A DNA stretch of 64,000 nt, from NCBI RefSeq assembly GCF_027920545.1, contig NZ_CP115859.1:2102001-2166000 (forward strand), written 5' to 3'. This document shows positions 1-8,678 of this stretch, piece by piece (the first letter of the stretch is position 1; each line of letters starts with the position of its first letter). Source of the stretch: Chryseobacterium camelliae. Lineage in GTDB: Bacteria > Bacteroidota > Bacteroidia > Flavobacteriales > Weeksellaceae. The translations under genes and the position numbers were made by a program. Below the pieces are notes generated by a model. The model ran no database searches. It saw nothing but the letters and a program-made list of their open reading frames with translations, and was not told the origin of the DNA.

Positions 1-1525
1 GAACACCACTCATCATTGAAACCACTTCCGCTACATTTTCTTCGGTTACGGTTTCTTTCTTTTCCTTAACGTCTTTGTCCCATTTGTCCTGAGCAGCATT
101 CAACTCCATCTGAAGTCTTTCTTCTTCATCCTTCAATTTTCTTGCTTCAAGATAATCCTGAGCTTTTACCGCTTTTTGCTTTAATTCCTTGATATCTTCG
201 ATTTTCTTCTCAAAATCAATGATCTCAGTAGGAACTTTCATGTTTTTAATATAAACACGGGATCCGGCTTCGTCCATCGCATCGATTGCTTTGTCCGGTA
301 AGAAACGGTCTGTAATGTATCTTGATGTCAAATTGACACACGCTAAAATCGCTTCCGGAGTATAAATTACATTGTGATGCTCTTCATACTTATCTTTAAT
401 CTGATTCAAGATCTGAACGGTTTCATCAATAGAAGTCGGTTCCACCATCACTTTCTGGAATCTTCTTTCTAAAGCGCCATCTTTTTCGATATACTGACGG
501 TATTCATCCAAAGTGGTTGCTCCGATGCATTGAATTTCACCTCTGGCCAAAGCTGGTTTAAACATATTGGATGCATCCAGACTTCCTGTTGAGCTTCCTG
601 CACCTACAATAGTGTGAAGCTCATCAATAAATAAGATGACATCTCTGTTCTTTTCCAGCTCGGTCATAATGGCCTTCATTCTTTCTTCAAACTGACCACG
701 GTATTTGGTTCCGGCAACCAAGCTTGCCAAATCAAGCGTAATCACACGTTTTCCGTAAAGAACTCTCGATACTTTTTTCTGTTGAATTCTTAAAGCCAAA
801 CCTTCTGCAATCGCAGATTTACCCACTCCCGGTTCCCCGATAAGAAGCGGATTGTTTTTCTTTCTGCGCGATAAGATCTGAGAAACTCTTTCAATTTCTT
901 TTTCTCGACCGATTACAGGATCCAATTTTCCGTCTCTAGCCAAAGAAGTTAAGTCTCTGCCAAAGTTATCCAACGTAGGCGTTTTGCTTTTTGCAGAACC
1001 TAAATTTCCTGTAGGCTTTCTCATTTGCTCAAATTCCTCTCTTTCGTCATCATCGTCATAAGCACTCATTTGCGGTGCCTGTCCTGAGTTTTTAAGCATC
1101 GTTTGGTACTCTCTTGAAACGCCTTCATAGTCGACATCGTAAGCGCCTAAAATATTTGAAGTAGGGTCTTCATATTTATAAAGAATGCCTAAAAGCAAAT
1201 GAACGGTATTAATCTCATTGCTTTTGTATTGTCTGCATTCTAACTCCGCACGTTTAATAGCATGATCCGCCATTTTGGTGAAAGAAATATTGGTAACCTC
1301 TTCAGAAATAGGATTAAGACTTGCTGTATTTAGAGTTTCAATTTTTCTTCTGATTTGTGTTAAATCCGCATTAAGGTTTTGAAGGATTTCTTTTGCAGAG
1401 TTTTCTGTTTTTATAATACCTAAAAGTAGATGTTCTGTATTAAGAAATTCACTTTTGAGCCTTTTCGCTTCGCTCTTGCTTTGTTTGAACACCTGGCTCA
1501 AACCTTGTGAAAACTTATAATCCAT
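1..1525 (-). CDS. clpC: ClpC-type ATP-dependent protease ATPase subunit (3' end outside window)
   Basis: AAA+ unfoldase that feeds substrates to ClpP in the cytoplasm. The reading frame starts at the ATG ending at 1525 (MDYKFSQGLSQ) and stays open to base 1, giving about 508 residues of an expected 820-850. The N-terminal Clp_N repeat region covers roughly residues 1-145. The first ATPase domain has Walker A GEPGVGKS near residue 230 and Walker B VILFIDELHT near residue 295. A UVR-type motif (LEARKLKDEEE) lies between the two ATPase modules near residue 455; this marks ClpC rather than ClpB or ClpA. The second ATPase domain lies beyond the window edge. It is divergently arranged with the small membrane gene at 1677. 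Confidence 0.95.
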   Translation of the reverse strand, partial: MDYKFSQGLSQVFKQSKSEAKRLKSEFLNTEHLLLGIIKTENSAKEILQNLNADLTQIRRKIETLNTASLNPISEEVTNISFTKMADHAIKRAELECRQYKSNEINTVHLLLGILYKYEDPTSNILGAYDVDYEGVSREYQTMLKNSGQAPQMSAYDDDDEREEFEQMRKPTGNLGSAKSKTPTLDNFGRDLTSLARDGKLDPVIGREKEIERVSQILSRRKKNNPLLIGEPGVGKSAIAEGLALRIQQKKVSRVLYGKRVITLDLASLVAGTKYRGQFEERMKAIMTELEKNRDVILFIDELHTIVGAGSSTGSLDASNMFKPALARGEIQCIGATTLDEYRQYIEKDGALERRFQKVMVEPTSIDETVQILNQIKDKYEEHHNVIYTPEAILACVNLTSRYITDRFLPDKAIDAMDEAGSRVYIKNMKVPTEIIDFEKKIEDIKELKQKAVKAQDYLEARKLKDEEERLQMELNAAQDKWDKDVKEKKETVTEENVAEVVSMMSGV

Positions 1526-1676
1526 AATATATCTCATTAGAATAAAGGCAGCATTGCCATTTATTCATTATCTAAATTACAAATATTTTACCAAAAATCA
1601 ATAAATGACTTTATGGCAGAAAAAATTTTATTATCTTACTGAAAATGATTAAGTTTATCTTCTCAAAATTTTTCTC

Positions 1677-1901
1677 ATGATCCCCGAAATTGCTACTTAT
1701 ATCGGATATTCCGCTTCACTTTTTATTGTGCTGAGTTTCATATTGAAAGATATAAGAAAAATCAGGATTGTGAATATGATCGGCTGTATCTGTTTTGTCA
1801 TTTACGGGATCTTCAGCGGAATGCTTTGGCCGGTAATTATTCCCAACGGACTTATTTGTTTTATACAAATTTACCATCTTTTGACGGATAAAAGAAAGTG
1901 A
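1677..1901 (+). CDS. Small YgjV-like inner-membrane protein
   Basis: A 74-residue very hydrophobic protein with two or three predicted membrane segments (about residues 8-24, 31-48 and 50-68) and a basic C-terminal end (TDKRK). The pattern of short helices joined by IRKIR resembles the YgjV/Imp-type small membrane proteins that databases place near glycan genes. Function unknown. Its TGA stop overlaps the ATG of the next glycosyltransferase (TGATG), so the two are probably translationally coupled. It could be a membrane factor for the following sugar-transfer genes, but that is inference from position only. Confidence 0.7.
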   Translation: MIPEIATYIGYSASLFIVLSFILKDIRKIRIVNMIGCICFVIYGIFSGMLWPVIIPNGLICFIQIYHLLTDKRK

Positions 1902-3004
1902 TGGGCAGAAAGAAAATTATTACTTCTGCATTTAGTAATTTATATACCGATCAGCGTATAGAAAAGGTTTGCAGAACGTTATATGAAAACGGATATGATA
2001 TTGAACTTATCGGAAATGACTGGAATGGGGCTGAAAAAATGCAGCGACCTTATCCTTTTTCGAGAATTAAGTTAATTTCTAAAAGTTTAAAAACCGCTTA
2101 TTTCGAATTCAACTGGAAATTATATCAGGAACTAAAACAAAAAGCAGATAAAAATACGATTCTTCATGCCAATGATCTGGATGCTTTGTTTCCCAATTAT
2201 TTAATCGCAAAAAAACTGAATATTCCTTTGGTTTTTGACAGTCATGAAATTTTTTCAGAAATGCCTGCCGTTCAAGGCAAAATGTCACAAAAACTGTGGC
2301 GTTATCTTGAAAAGTCTGTCGTTCCGAACATAAAATTTATGATTACGGCAAGTTCCGGCTATGCCGATTGGTTTAAAAATCGATACGGAATTGAGGCTGT
2401 TGTTGTTCAAAATGCACCGAGAAAAGTAGATTTTAATATTCAAATTCCTGAAAATAACCCGAAAATTATTTTGTATCAGGGAGCCATTAATCCTTTTCGC
2501 GGAATTGATAAGGCGATTTTAGCCATGCATCATTTGGATCACGTCATTTTCAAAATTGCCGGAGACGGACCGAGAAAAGCTGAATATGAAGAATTGGTGA
2601 TTAAACAAGGTCTTCAGCATAAAGTTCAGTTTTTAGGGAAATTACATCCCGATGATTTAAGAAAAATTACTTTGACTGCAGATTGCGGGATGAGTATTGA
2701 AGAGGATGGGGGAGAAAGCTATTATTATTCCTTACCGAATAAAGTTCTGGACTGTATCCAGGCCAGAGTTCCGTTAATTTTATCGAATCTTCCGGAAATG
2801 CAAAAGATTAAAAACCAATTTGATATCGGAGAAATGATCAAAGATCATCAACCTGAAAATATTGCAAAAGCAGTTCAGGCGATTTTAAATAAAGGCAGAG
2901 AGAATTATCAACCGGAACTTGAAAGAGCAGCCCGTATTCTTTGTTGGGAAAACGAGGAGATGAAGTTGCTGGATGTTTTTGAAAAGGCATCTCAAAGTTA
3001 TTAA
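1901..3004 (+). CDS. Glycosyltransferase family 4 (group 1)
   Basis: Predicted GT-B fold glycosyltransferase (367 residues) acting on the cytoplasmic face in surface glycan or lipid-linked sugar assembly. The N-terminal half has an acceptor-type Rossmann region (FDSHEIFSEMP). The C-terminal half shows the donor-side pattern: LYQGAINPFRGIDKAI, then KIAGDGP, and later the E-rich loop followed by SLPNKVLDCIQARVP, which matches the EX7E donor-binding site of GT4 enzymes. The ATG at 1901 overlaps the upstream stop and is preferred over the in-frame GTG at 1898. Donor and acceptor cannot be told from sequence. Confidence 0.85.
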   Translation: MGRKKIITSAFSNLYTDQRIEKVCRTLYENGYDIELIGNDWNGAEKMQRPYPFSRIKLISKSLKTAYFEFNWKLYQELKQKADKNTILHANDLDALFPNYLIAKKLNIPLVFDSHEIFSEMPAVQGKMSQKLWRYLEKSVVPNIKFMITASSGYADWFKNRYGIEAVVVQNAPRKVDFNIQIPENNPKIILYQGAINPFRGIDKAILAMHHLDHVIFKIAGDGPRKAEYEELVIKQGLQHKVQFLGKLHPDDLRKITLTADCGMSIEEDGGESYYYSLPNKVLDCIQARVPLILSNLPEMQKIKNQFDIGEMIKDHQPENIAKAVQAILNKGRENYQPELERAARILCWENEEMKLLDVFEKASQSY

Positions 3005-3071
3005 GCCATTCAAAAGGAATAAATTACTTTCGTTTAAACTTAACATAAAATCAAAAAATTCTAAAATTTAG

Positions 3072-3079
3072 TATCTTTG
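3072..3079 (+). promoter_or_regulatory. Candidate -7 box (TATCTTTG) upstream of sufE
   Basis: TATCTTTG matches the Bacteroidota -7 consensus TAnnTTTG and sits 20 bases before the SufE start codon, in a gap after the GT4 gene. I see no clear TTTG at the expected -33 distance, so it is a half-site only. It suggests SufE and the genes after it can be transcribed separately from the upstream glycosyltransferase. Confidence 0.45.
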
Positions 3080-3098
3080 CACAAAGAAAGTATAGAAA

Positions 3099-3518
3099 AT
3101 GACCATTAAGGAAAAACAGCAGGAAATTATCGACGAATTTGCGTTTCTTGACGATTGGGAGCAGAAATATGAGTACATCATCGATCTTGGGAAAGAGCTT
3201 AAAGGGCTTTCTGATGACAAGAAAGTTGATGAGAATCTGATCAAAGGCTGCCAGAGTAAAGTTTGGATTGACGCAGAATTCAGAGATGGAAAATTATTTT
3301 TTAATGCTGATTCCGACGGGATTTTACCAAAGGGAATTGTTTCTCTTTTGGTAAGCATTTACAGTGGTCATTCTACACAGGAAATTTTAGATTCTGATTT
3401 TGAATTTATTTCTGAAATCGGGTTACAGGAGTTTCTATCTCCTTCCAGAGCTAACGGATTGATGGCTATGACAAAACAGATTAAATTTTATGCGGTTGCC
3501 TATCAGTTGAAATCATAG
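3099..3518 (+). CDS. sufE: SufE family Fe-S cluster assembly sulfur acceptor
   Basis: SufE accepts persulfide sulfur from the SufS cysteine desulfurase and passes it to the SUF scaffold. The 139-residue length is normal for the family. The acceptor cysteine is seen in GCQSKVW at residue 51, the same number as in E. coli SufE, followed by the usual LFFNADSDG and ASRANGL-type stretch (SPSRANGLMAM). No sufS or sufBCD is adjacent here. The gene sits among glycosyltransferases, so the neighbourhood says nothing about its role. It ends two bases before the GTG of the next gene. Confidence 0.92.
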   Translation: MTIKEKQQEIIDEFAFLDDWEQKYEYIIDLGKELKGLSDDKKVDENLIKGCQSKVWIDAEFRDGKLFFNADSDGILPKGIVSLLVSIYSGHSTQEILDSDFEFISEIGLQEFLSPSRANGLMAMTKQIKFYAVAYQLKS

Positions 3519-3520
3519 TT

Positions 3521-4486
3521 GTGACAAGAATTTTAGCATATCGTTTTTCTGCTTTTGGTGATGTTGCGATGACGGCACCGGTTTTCCGCGAATTCCTGGA
3601 CCAGAATCCGGACGTAGAAATTGTAATGGTATCCCGAAAGAATTTTGAGAGTTTATTTGCTGATATTCCTAATGTTGTATTCAAAGGGATTAATCTGGAT
3701 GATTATAAAGGTTTCTTTGGATTAAACAGACTGGCGAATGAATTAATTGAAGAATTTAAACCGGATTTGGTGGCGAATCTTCATGATGTTATCAGAACGA
3801 AAATTCTGGATAAAATATACAGAAGAAAAGGCTTAAAGGTCTTTAAAATTGATAAAGGAAAAGAAGAAAAAGAACGACTTACGGACATTTGGAACCTGAA
3901 TAAGGTTCAATTGAGAAAAACGGTTGAACGCTATGCAGATGTTTTCCGTGAGATGGGCTTTAAAATCAATTTGTCTCATCAATTAAGACCTAGTTCAAAC
4001 CATAAATCGGGTATTGGTTTTGCTCCTTTTGCCCAGCACCAAGGAAAAATGCTTCCGTTGGAGAAATCTTACGAATTGGTAAGGATTCTAGCTCAAAAAA
4101 AGAAAGTTTACTTTTTTGGCGGCGGGAAAAAAGAGACCGAGACCCTGGAAAAGTGGGAACGGGAAATTCCAAATACCTATAGTTTGTCAGGAAAGCTGAG
4201 TCTTGCCGAGGAATTAAAGAAAATTTCTGAACTGGAGTTGATGATTTCTATGGATTCTGCAAATATGCATTTGGCGAGTTTAATGGGAACAAGATGTATT
4301 TCTGTCTGGGGATCTACACATCCTTATGCGGGGTTTTTAGGATTTGGGCAGAGCGAAGATGATGTTGTTCAGATAGAGGATTTAACTTGCCGACCTTGTT
4401 CTGTTTTTGGTGATAAGGAGTGCTACCGGGGAGACTGGGCATGTCTGGAAGAGCTTGATGTTCAAAAAATCGTCGAAAAAACTTAA
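3521..4486 (+). CDS. Glycosyltransferase family 9 (heptosyltransferase-like)
   Basis: GT-B enzyme of the ADP-heptose:LPS heptosyltransferase family, 321 residues. N-terminal RILAYRFSAFGDVAMTAPV is the typical family start. The C-terminal donor site is recognisable as ISMDSANMHLASLMGTRCISVWGSTHP-type sequence (key residues D, S, N, H) followed by the family CRPCS and C-rich tail. The start codon is GTG at 3521; no in-frame ATG lies nearby and the first residues already match the family. It is probably cotranscribed with sufE (2-base gap) and with the GT2 gene after it. Likely role is lipopolysaccharide or lipooligosaccharide core assembly. Confidence 0.88.
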   Translation: MTRILAYRFSAFGDVAMTAPVFREFLDQNPDVEIVMVSRKNFESLFADIPNVVFKGINLDDYKGFFGLNRLANELIEEFKPDLVANLHDVIRTKILDKIYRRKGLKVFKIDKGKEEKERLTDIWNLNKVQLRKTVERYADVFREMGFKINLSHQLRPSSNHKSGIGFAPFAQHQGKMLPLEKSYELVRILAQKKKVYFFGGGKKETETLEKWEREIPNTYSLSGKLSLAEELKKISELELMISMDSANMHLASLMGTRCISVWGSTHPYAGFLGFGQSEDDVVQIEDLTCRPCSVFGDKECYRGDWACLEELDVQKIVEKT

Positions 4487-4490
4487 TGCA

Positions 4491-5396
4491 ATGAAGCTTT
4501 CTATCTGTATTCCTGTTTATAATTTTGATGTAAGAGAGCTTGTTTTTGATTTAAAAAAAGAAATTGAAAATAATAAAGTAGAGGCCGAAATTATTCTTAT
4601 TGATGATGCTTCAGACGAAAGTTTTAAAAGCATAAATACTGAGCTTCAGGATGAGGTACAAACATTTGTTTTTCTCGAAAACAATATAGGCAGAACAAGG
4701 ATCAGAAACCTGTTCTTGGATTTTACTCAAGGCGATTATCTTTTATTTCTGGATTGTGACGGGAAAGTTATTTCAAACACTTTCCTACTAAGATATATTC
4801 GATCCGTAACGAATAATCCGGAGATAGATGTGATGTATGGAGGGCGGAAAGTTGCTGTTTCTCCACCTGATGATGCTCATTACCTCCGATGGAAATTTGC
4901 CGTAGAACGGGAAAACTTAAGCGTTGATCAACGACAGAAAAAGCCCTATTTATGTTTTCAAACCAATAATTTTATCATAAAAAGAAAAATTCTTAAGGAA
5001 ATCCCCTTCAGTTCCGAATTTCAAAAGTATGGTTATGAAGATCTTCTTTTTGCTATGGAATTAAAGGCGAAAAATGTACGGGTTGACCATATTGATAATG
5101 CAATTTTTAATAATGATCTGGAGGAAAACTCAATGTATTTAGGGAAAGTAGAAGAGTCGGTGGAAAGCCTGGCAAAGATGCTTAAAAACACGAAATTAAG
5201 AGTAAAACTTGAAGAAGTAAAATTAGTAAGTCTATTCAATCAAATCGAGAAAGCTTCCCTCAAAACCGTTTTTATGAAACTTTTCCGGATAAAAGAAAAA
5301 CGTCTTAAAAAAAATCTTTTGAAAGGAAATGTAAGCCTGAGATATCTGGATTTCTATAAATTAGGCTTACTATTGAAAAAAATGGATAGGCCTTAA
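4491..5396 (+). CDS. Glycosyltransferase family 2
   Basis: GT-A fold transferase, 301 residues from the ATG at 4491 (MKLSICIPVYN), the canonical GT2 opening. IILIDDASDE around residues 34-43 binds the nucleotide; LFLDCDGKV near residues 86-93 carries the DxD-like metal site (D88, D90). A longer frame upstream overlaps the GT9 gene by 80 bases and lacks family sequence, so I reject it. The start lies 4 bases after the GT9 stop, implying one transcript. A basic C-terminal region (LFRIKEKRLKKNL) may associate with the membrane. Substrate unknown. Confidence 0.85.
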   Translation: MKLSICIPVYNFDVRELVFDLKKEIENNKVEAEIILIDDASDESFKSINTELQDEVQTFVFLENNIGRTRIRNLFLDFTQGDYLLFLDCDGKVISNTFLLRYIRSVTNNPEIDVMYGGRKVAVSPPDDAHYLRWKFAVERENLSVDQRQKKPYLCFQTNNFIIKRKILKEIPFSSEFQKYGYEDLLFAMELKAKNVRVDHIDNAIFNNDLEENSMYLGKVEESVESLAKMLKNTKLRVKLEEVKLVSLFNQIEKASLKTVFMKLFRIKEKRLKKNLLKGNVSLRYLDFYKLGLLLKKMDRP

Positions 5397-5482
5397 TTCA
5401 AAAAAATACTCAATCATTTGTGCACAATTTAAAAACAAACGGATTGGCATAATTTTTTTATCTTTCTATTAAAAATAAAATA

Positions 5483-5647
5483 ATGAAAACACTTAAGAAA
5501 ATAGGAGTGATGGTTGTATTAGGATTGTTTTTTACCTCTTGTGTGGCGGTAAAGTCTAATGGAAATCGCGGCCTTCCTCCCGGGCAGGTTAAAAAAGTGA
5601 CTGGCTCTAAATCTGCTAAACCATATGCGCCGGGTCAAAACAAATAA
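5483..5647 (+). CDS. 54-residue lipoprotein with PPGQ/YAPGQ motifs
   Basis: Small ORF beginning MKTLKKIGVMVV and ending with APGQNK. Residues 1-19 form a signal peptide with lipobox FTSC, so the mature form is a lipid-anchored peptide of about 35 residues, rich in G, P and K. It carries the pair LPPGQVKK and KSAKPYAPGQ. I recall many Bacteroidota peptides with this pair, some labelled quinol oxidase subunit 4 in databases without clear basis; I do not adopt that name. It stands alone between the GT2 gene and the tRNA genes. TATCTTTC at 5459-5466 is a weak -7-like box. Confidence 0.72.
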   Translation: MKTLKKIGVMVVLGLFFTSCVAVKSNGNRGLPPGQVKKVTGSKSAKPYAPGQNK

Positions 5648-5729
5648 TTAAACCTTATCTAAACCCTTCATGAGTAAAGAGTAGAAGGGATGAATTCTTC
5701 AACAAAATGGAAATAAATTGTTGAAACTA

Positions 5730-5761
5730 AAAAAATCTCCCAGAAATCTGAGAGATTTTTT
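5730..5761 (-). terminator. Intrinsic terminator of the tRNA-Val unit
   Basis: Perfect 10-bp stem (AAAAAATCTC at 5730-5739 against GAGATTTTTT at 5752-5761) with a 12-base loop, ending in a T run when read on the minus strand. It lies directly after the second tRNA-Val, so it ends that transcript. Confidence 0.75.
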
Positions 5762-5762
5762 G

Positions 5763-5837
5763 TGGGTCCTGAGGGATTCGAACCCCCGACCCTCTGGGTG
5801 TAAACCAGATGCTCTGAACCAACTGAGCTAAGAACCC
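5763..5837 (-). tRNA. tRNA-Val (anticodon TAC), second copy
   Basis: 75-base cloverleaf read on the minus strand: acceptor stem GGGTTCT pairing with AGGACCC, D-arm GCTC/GAGC, anticodon stem TCTGG/CCAGA with loop TTTACAC giving anticodon TAC (valine), T-arm GGGGG TTCGAAT CCCTC, discriminator A. No CCA is encoded. It is identical over its length to the copy 33 bases upstream in the same transcript. Confidence 0.96.
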
Positions 5838-5870
5838 GAATTTTTTTGAAAGGTTTCGTTTCCTTTTCTG

Positions 5871-5945
5871 TGGGTCCTGAGGGATTCGAACCCCCGACCC
5901 TCTGGGTGTAAACCAGATGCTCTGAACCAACTGAGCTAAGAACCC
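5871..5945 (-). tRNA. tRNA-Val (anticodon TAC), first copy
   Basis: Same 75-base cloverleaf as the neighbouring copy, with anticodon TAC. It is the promoter-proximal member of a two-tRNA transcript on the minus strand. A full promoter lies 31 bases upstream (5976-6006). The stretch between the copies (5838-5870) is spacer only. Confidence 0.96.
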
Positions 5946-5975
5946 TCTGTACTTGTTTCCTCGTTTAGAGTGGTG

Positions 5976-6006
5976 CAAATATACGACTTATTTAGAAACC
6001 TCCAAA
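5976..6006 (-). promoter_or_regulatory. Bacteroidota promoter for the tRNA-Val pair
   Basis: Read on the minus strand: TTTG (6003-6006), exactly 19 bases, then TATATTTG (5976-5983). This matches the Bacteroidota -33/-7 consensus. The predicted start is near 5969, about 24 bases before the first tRNA. The -33 box lies inside the last codons of folC, so the tRNAs need not depend on folC transcription. Confidence 0.75.
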
Positions 6007-7232
6007 TTTTTTTCTAAAAATTCTCCCACTACAAAGTTGCTTCCACCGATAAAAATCATTTCTTTGTTTGTACATCGTTCTTTTGCAGAAAGATACGCTT
6101 CCTGTACAGAATTAAAAATTTTATAAAAAATTTTTGCGTCAATCAGCAAATCTTCATAATCTTCGGGGTGTCTTCCTCGATGAATGGATGGTTTGGCAAA
6201 ATAAAACTCAGAATTTTCCGGTAAAATTTTCATGACTTCATCTATTTTTTTGTCATTAACGAAGCCCAAAACGATATGCTTATGCTTATCAATAGAATTT
6301 AACTGGGCAAAAACATGCTCCAAACCGGCCTGGTTGTGTCCTGTATCACAAATAGTCAGCGGGCTTTTTGAAAACTCAAACCAGCGACCGATGAAGCCTG
6401 TATTTTGATGAACGCTTAAAAGTCCTTTTTTAATATTTTCATCAGAAATGGCAAAATTTAATTTTCTTAACTCTTCAATTAAGCCGATGACCACTTTAAT
6501 GTTTTTTTCCTGATAGCTTCCTTTTAAGTCAGATTTTAAATCGGCTTTTAATAGAGTCGCATCGATAAAAGGTGCATTTTCTTTATCTGCTTTGCTTTTA
6601 ATGATATTTTTAACGGCTTCATTTTCATCTCCGGAAATAATCGGAATATGAGTTTTTATAATTCCTGCTTTTTCGCCCGCAATTTCTTCGATGGTATCTC
6701 CTAAAATATTTTGATGATCCAACTGTACGTTTGTAATTGCAGAAACCAGGGGGCGAATAATATTTGTTGAATCCAGTCTTCCGCCTAATCCCACTTCAAT
6801 AATCGCAAAATCTACATCCTGCTGATAAAAATATTCAAAAGCCATGATGGTGGTAAATTCAAAAAACGAAGGACGGATCTCTTCCGGGAGTTTTTTTAAT
6901 TTTTGAATAAATTGAAAGACAAACTCTTTGTTACAATTTTGACCGTTTACTTTAATTCTCTCTGTAAAATCAATAAGATGAGGTGAATTATATAAACCCA
7001 CTTTATAACCCGATTCTTGTAAAACGGACGCCAGCATATTGCTTGAAGAGCCTTTTCCGTTGGTTCCCCCGACGTGGATGCATTTTATCTTTTCCTGAGG
7101 ATTTCCAAAAAATGCGCAAAGTTTTGTGATATTGTCCAGTCCGGGCTTGTACGCTTTTTGCCCATCAATCTGATAATTGGGAGCTTGTACGAAAAGCCAC
7201 TCTACAGCTTCTTGATATTGTTCGTTTGTCAT
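5988..7232 (-). CDS. folC: Bifunctional folylpolyglutamate synthase / dihydrofolate synthase
   Basis: Adds L-glutamate to dihydropteroate and to folates, using ATP, in the cytoplasm. 414 residues, normal for FolC. The Mur-ligase-type P-loop reads HVGGTNGKGSSSN (residues 53-65). Further family signatures are NSPHLIDFTERI, FEFTTIMAF, VGLGGRLDSTN and the C-terminal GFVNDKKIDEV region. The ATG at 7232 gives the usual start MTNEQYQEAVEWL. Downstream and on the same strand are two tRNA-Val genes with their own promoter. Confidence 0.95.
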   Translation of the reverse strand: MTNEQYQEAVEWLFVQAPNYQIDGQKAYKPGLDNITKLCAFFGNPQEKIKCIHVGGTNGKGSSSNMLASVLQESGYKVGLYNSPHLIDFTERIKVNGQNCNKEFVFQFIQKLKKLPEEIRPSFFEFTTIMAFEYFYQQDVDFAIIEVGLGGRLDSTNIIRPLVSAITNVQLDHQNILGDTIEEIAGEKAGIIKTHIPIISGDENEAVKNIIKSKADKENAPFIDATLLKADLKSDLKGSYQEKNIKVVIGLIEELRKLNFAISDENIKKGLLSVHQNTGFIGRWFEFSKSPLTICDTGHNQAGLEHVFAQLNSIDKHKHIVLGFVNDKKIDEVMKILPENSEFYFAKPSIHRGRHPEDYEDLLIDAKIFYKIFNSVQEAYLSAKERCTNKEMIFIGGSNFVVGEFLEKNLEVSK

Positions 7233-7330
7233 GATACAAAATTCTCAAAAGTTTTTTAAAAAGGGACATTAATTTTTTTTAATTGTAACTTTTTTTACAT
7301 CTTCGCGTCTAATGTGAAAAAAGCTGAATT

Positions 7331-8677
7331 ATGAAAAAAGTTTTGGTAATTATTTTAGGATTGAGTTGTCTGGGGCTAAAATCTCAGAAAAGGTGGTCAT
7401 TGAGAGAATGTGTAGATTATGCTATAAAAAATAACCTGCAGGTCATTCAAAATGAATACTCGAAGCAAACTCAGGAAGCCAACCTAAAAATTGCCAAAAA
7501 AAATTACCTTCCTTCTGTTTCCGGAAGTATAGGAAATACCGTTAGTTTCGGACAGACCTCTTTCGGGACAGGAAGTTTAAGAAATGACGTCTTTCAAAAC
7601 AACGCAAACCTAGGAGCTGAAGTTTTGGTATATAACAACGGAAGGCTTGATAAAACAGTCAGAAAAAGCCAGTATGACCTGGAAGCAAGCTTGTATGATG
7701 TGGAAACGATAAAGAACGATATTTCGCTGCAGATTGCACAGCAATATTTAACGACCTTGTTGAATAAGGAAATTGTAAAAATTTCTGAAAGCACAGTTGC
7801 AAATGCTAAAAAGCAATATGACAAGGCGAAAATAACGACGTCGGTGGGTACAACGGCACAAACTGTTTTAGCAGAAGCTGAAGCAGCATTGGCAAGAGAA
7901 AAACAAAACCTTAAAACAGCTGAAATTAATGTTGGGCGAAGCTTATTTGCTTTGGCCCAGCTTTTACAATTGCCGGACTATAAAAATTTTGATGTTGAGG
8001 ATGTAAATGTTCCCGGTCAATTGACTCCGGAGCTAAAATCAGTTAATGAGGTTTTGGCAACGGCTTATGAATCTCAGCCTCAGATCAAAGCAGCAGAAAG
8101 CAGAATAAAATCTGCGGAAGCCCAGACTGAAGTTTCAAAAACGGCTTTCTGGCCTACAGTAACCGCAAGTGCGGGAATCGGATCTTTCTATAACAACCTT
8201 CTTAATACGGATATCACTGGAATAGATGAGTCAGAAAACATTGTTTATGAAAGGAATTTGTTTGGACAGTATAAAGACAACTTTGGACAACAAGCCAGCG
8301 TTTCTGTTAATATCCCGATTTTCAATAAGGGAATTACAAAACTTCAGGTAGAGCAGTCAAAAATTAATGAAAGTGTTGCCAAAAACTCATTTGAACAACA
8401 AAAACAGGCGGTAAGACAAAATGTTCAGAAAGCCCAGTTTGATGCTGATGCGAATTACGAAGTGTATTTGTCGGCGGTGGAAGCGGAAAAAAGCTCAAAA
8501 CTTTCTATGGACTTTGCTGAAAAAAGCTATGCAGCCGGTAGAACGACCATTTTTGACCTGAATGTTGCCAGAAATAATTATGCAAATGCACAAGGTTCTG
8601 TAGCACAGGCAAAATATAATTATCTTTTCAGCTTAAAATTATTGAATTTCTATGCGGGAATTCCACTAAGTTTGTAG
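7331..8677 (+). CDS. TolC family outer-membrane efflux protein
   Basis: 448 residues with signal peptide (MKKVLVIILGLSCLGLKSQ). RWSLRECVDYAIKNNLQV is the standard start of the mature domain in this family in Bacteroidota. Two long alpha-helical halves rich in A, E, K and Q follow, with the internal repeat (SQPQIKAAESRIKSAEAQ) and the second OEP domain ending YNYLFSLKLLNFYAGIPL. It forms the outer-membrane channel of tripartite efflux pumps or type I exporters. No inner-membrane or fusion-protein gene is adjacent; the next gene (SprT-like) begins 2 bases after the stop. Confidence 0.9.
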   Translation: MKKVLVIILGLSCLGLKSQKRWSLRECVDYAIKNNLQVIQNEYSKQTQEANLKIAKKNYLPSVSGSIGNTVSFGQTSFGTGSLRNDVFQNNANLGAEVLVYNNGRLDKTVRKSQYDLEASLYDVETIKNDISLQIAQQYLTTLLNKEIVKISESTVANAKKQYDKAKITTSVGTTAQTVLAEAEAALAREKQNLKTAEINVGRSLFALAQLLQLPDYKNFDVEDVNVPGQLTPELKSVNEVLATAYESQPQIKAAESRIKSAEAQTEVSKTAFWPTVTASAGIGSFYNNLLNTDITGIDESENIVYERNLFGQYKDNFGQQASVSVNIPIFNKGITKLQVEQSKINESVAKNSFEQQKQAVRQNVQKAQFDADANYEVYLSAVEAEKSSKLSMDFAEKSYAAGRTTIFDLNVARNNYANAQGSVAQAKYNYLFSLKLLNFYAGIPLSL

Positions 8678-8678
8678 C

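Noticed and set aside
1898..1900. GTG start for the GT4 glycosyltransferase
   Set aside because: The ATG three bases later overlaps the upstream stop in the common TGATG form and is the simpler start.
5727..5978. 83-codon minus-strand frame across the tRNA-Val genes
   Set aside because: It is made of two translated copies of the tRNA and its spacer; the repeated peptide simply mirrors the tRNA duplication.
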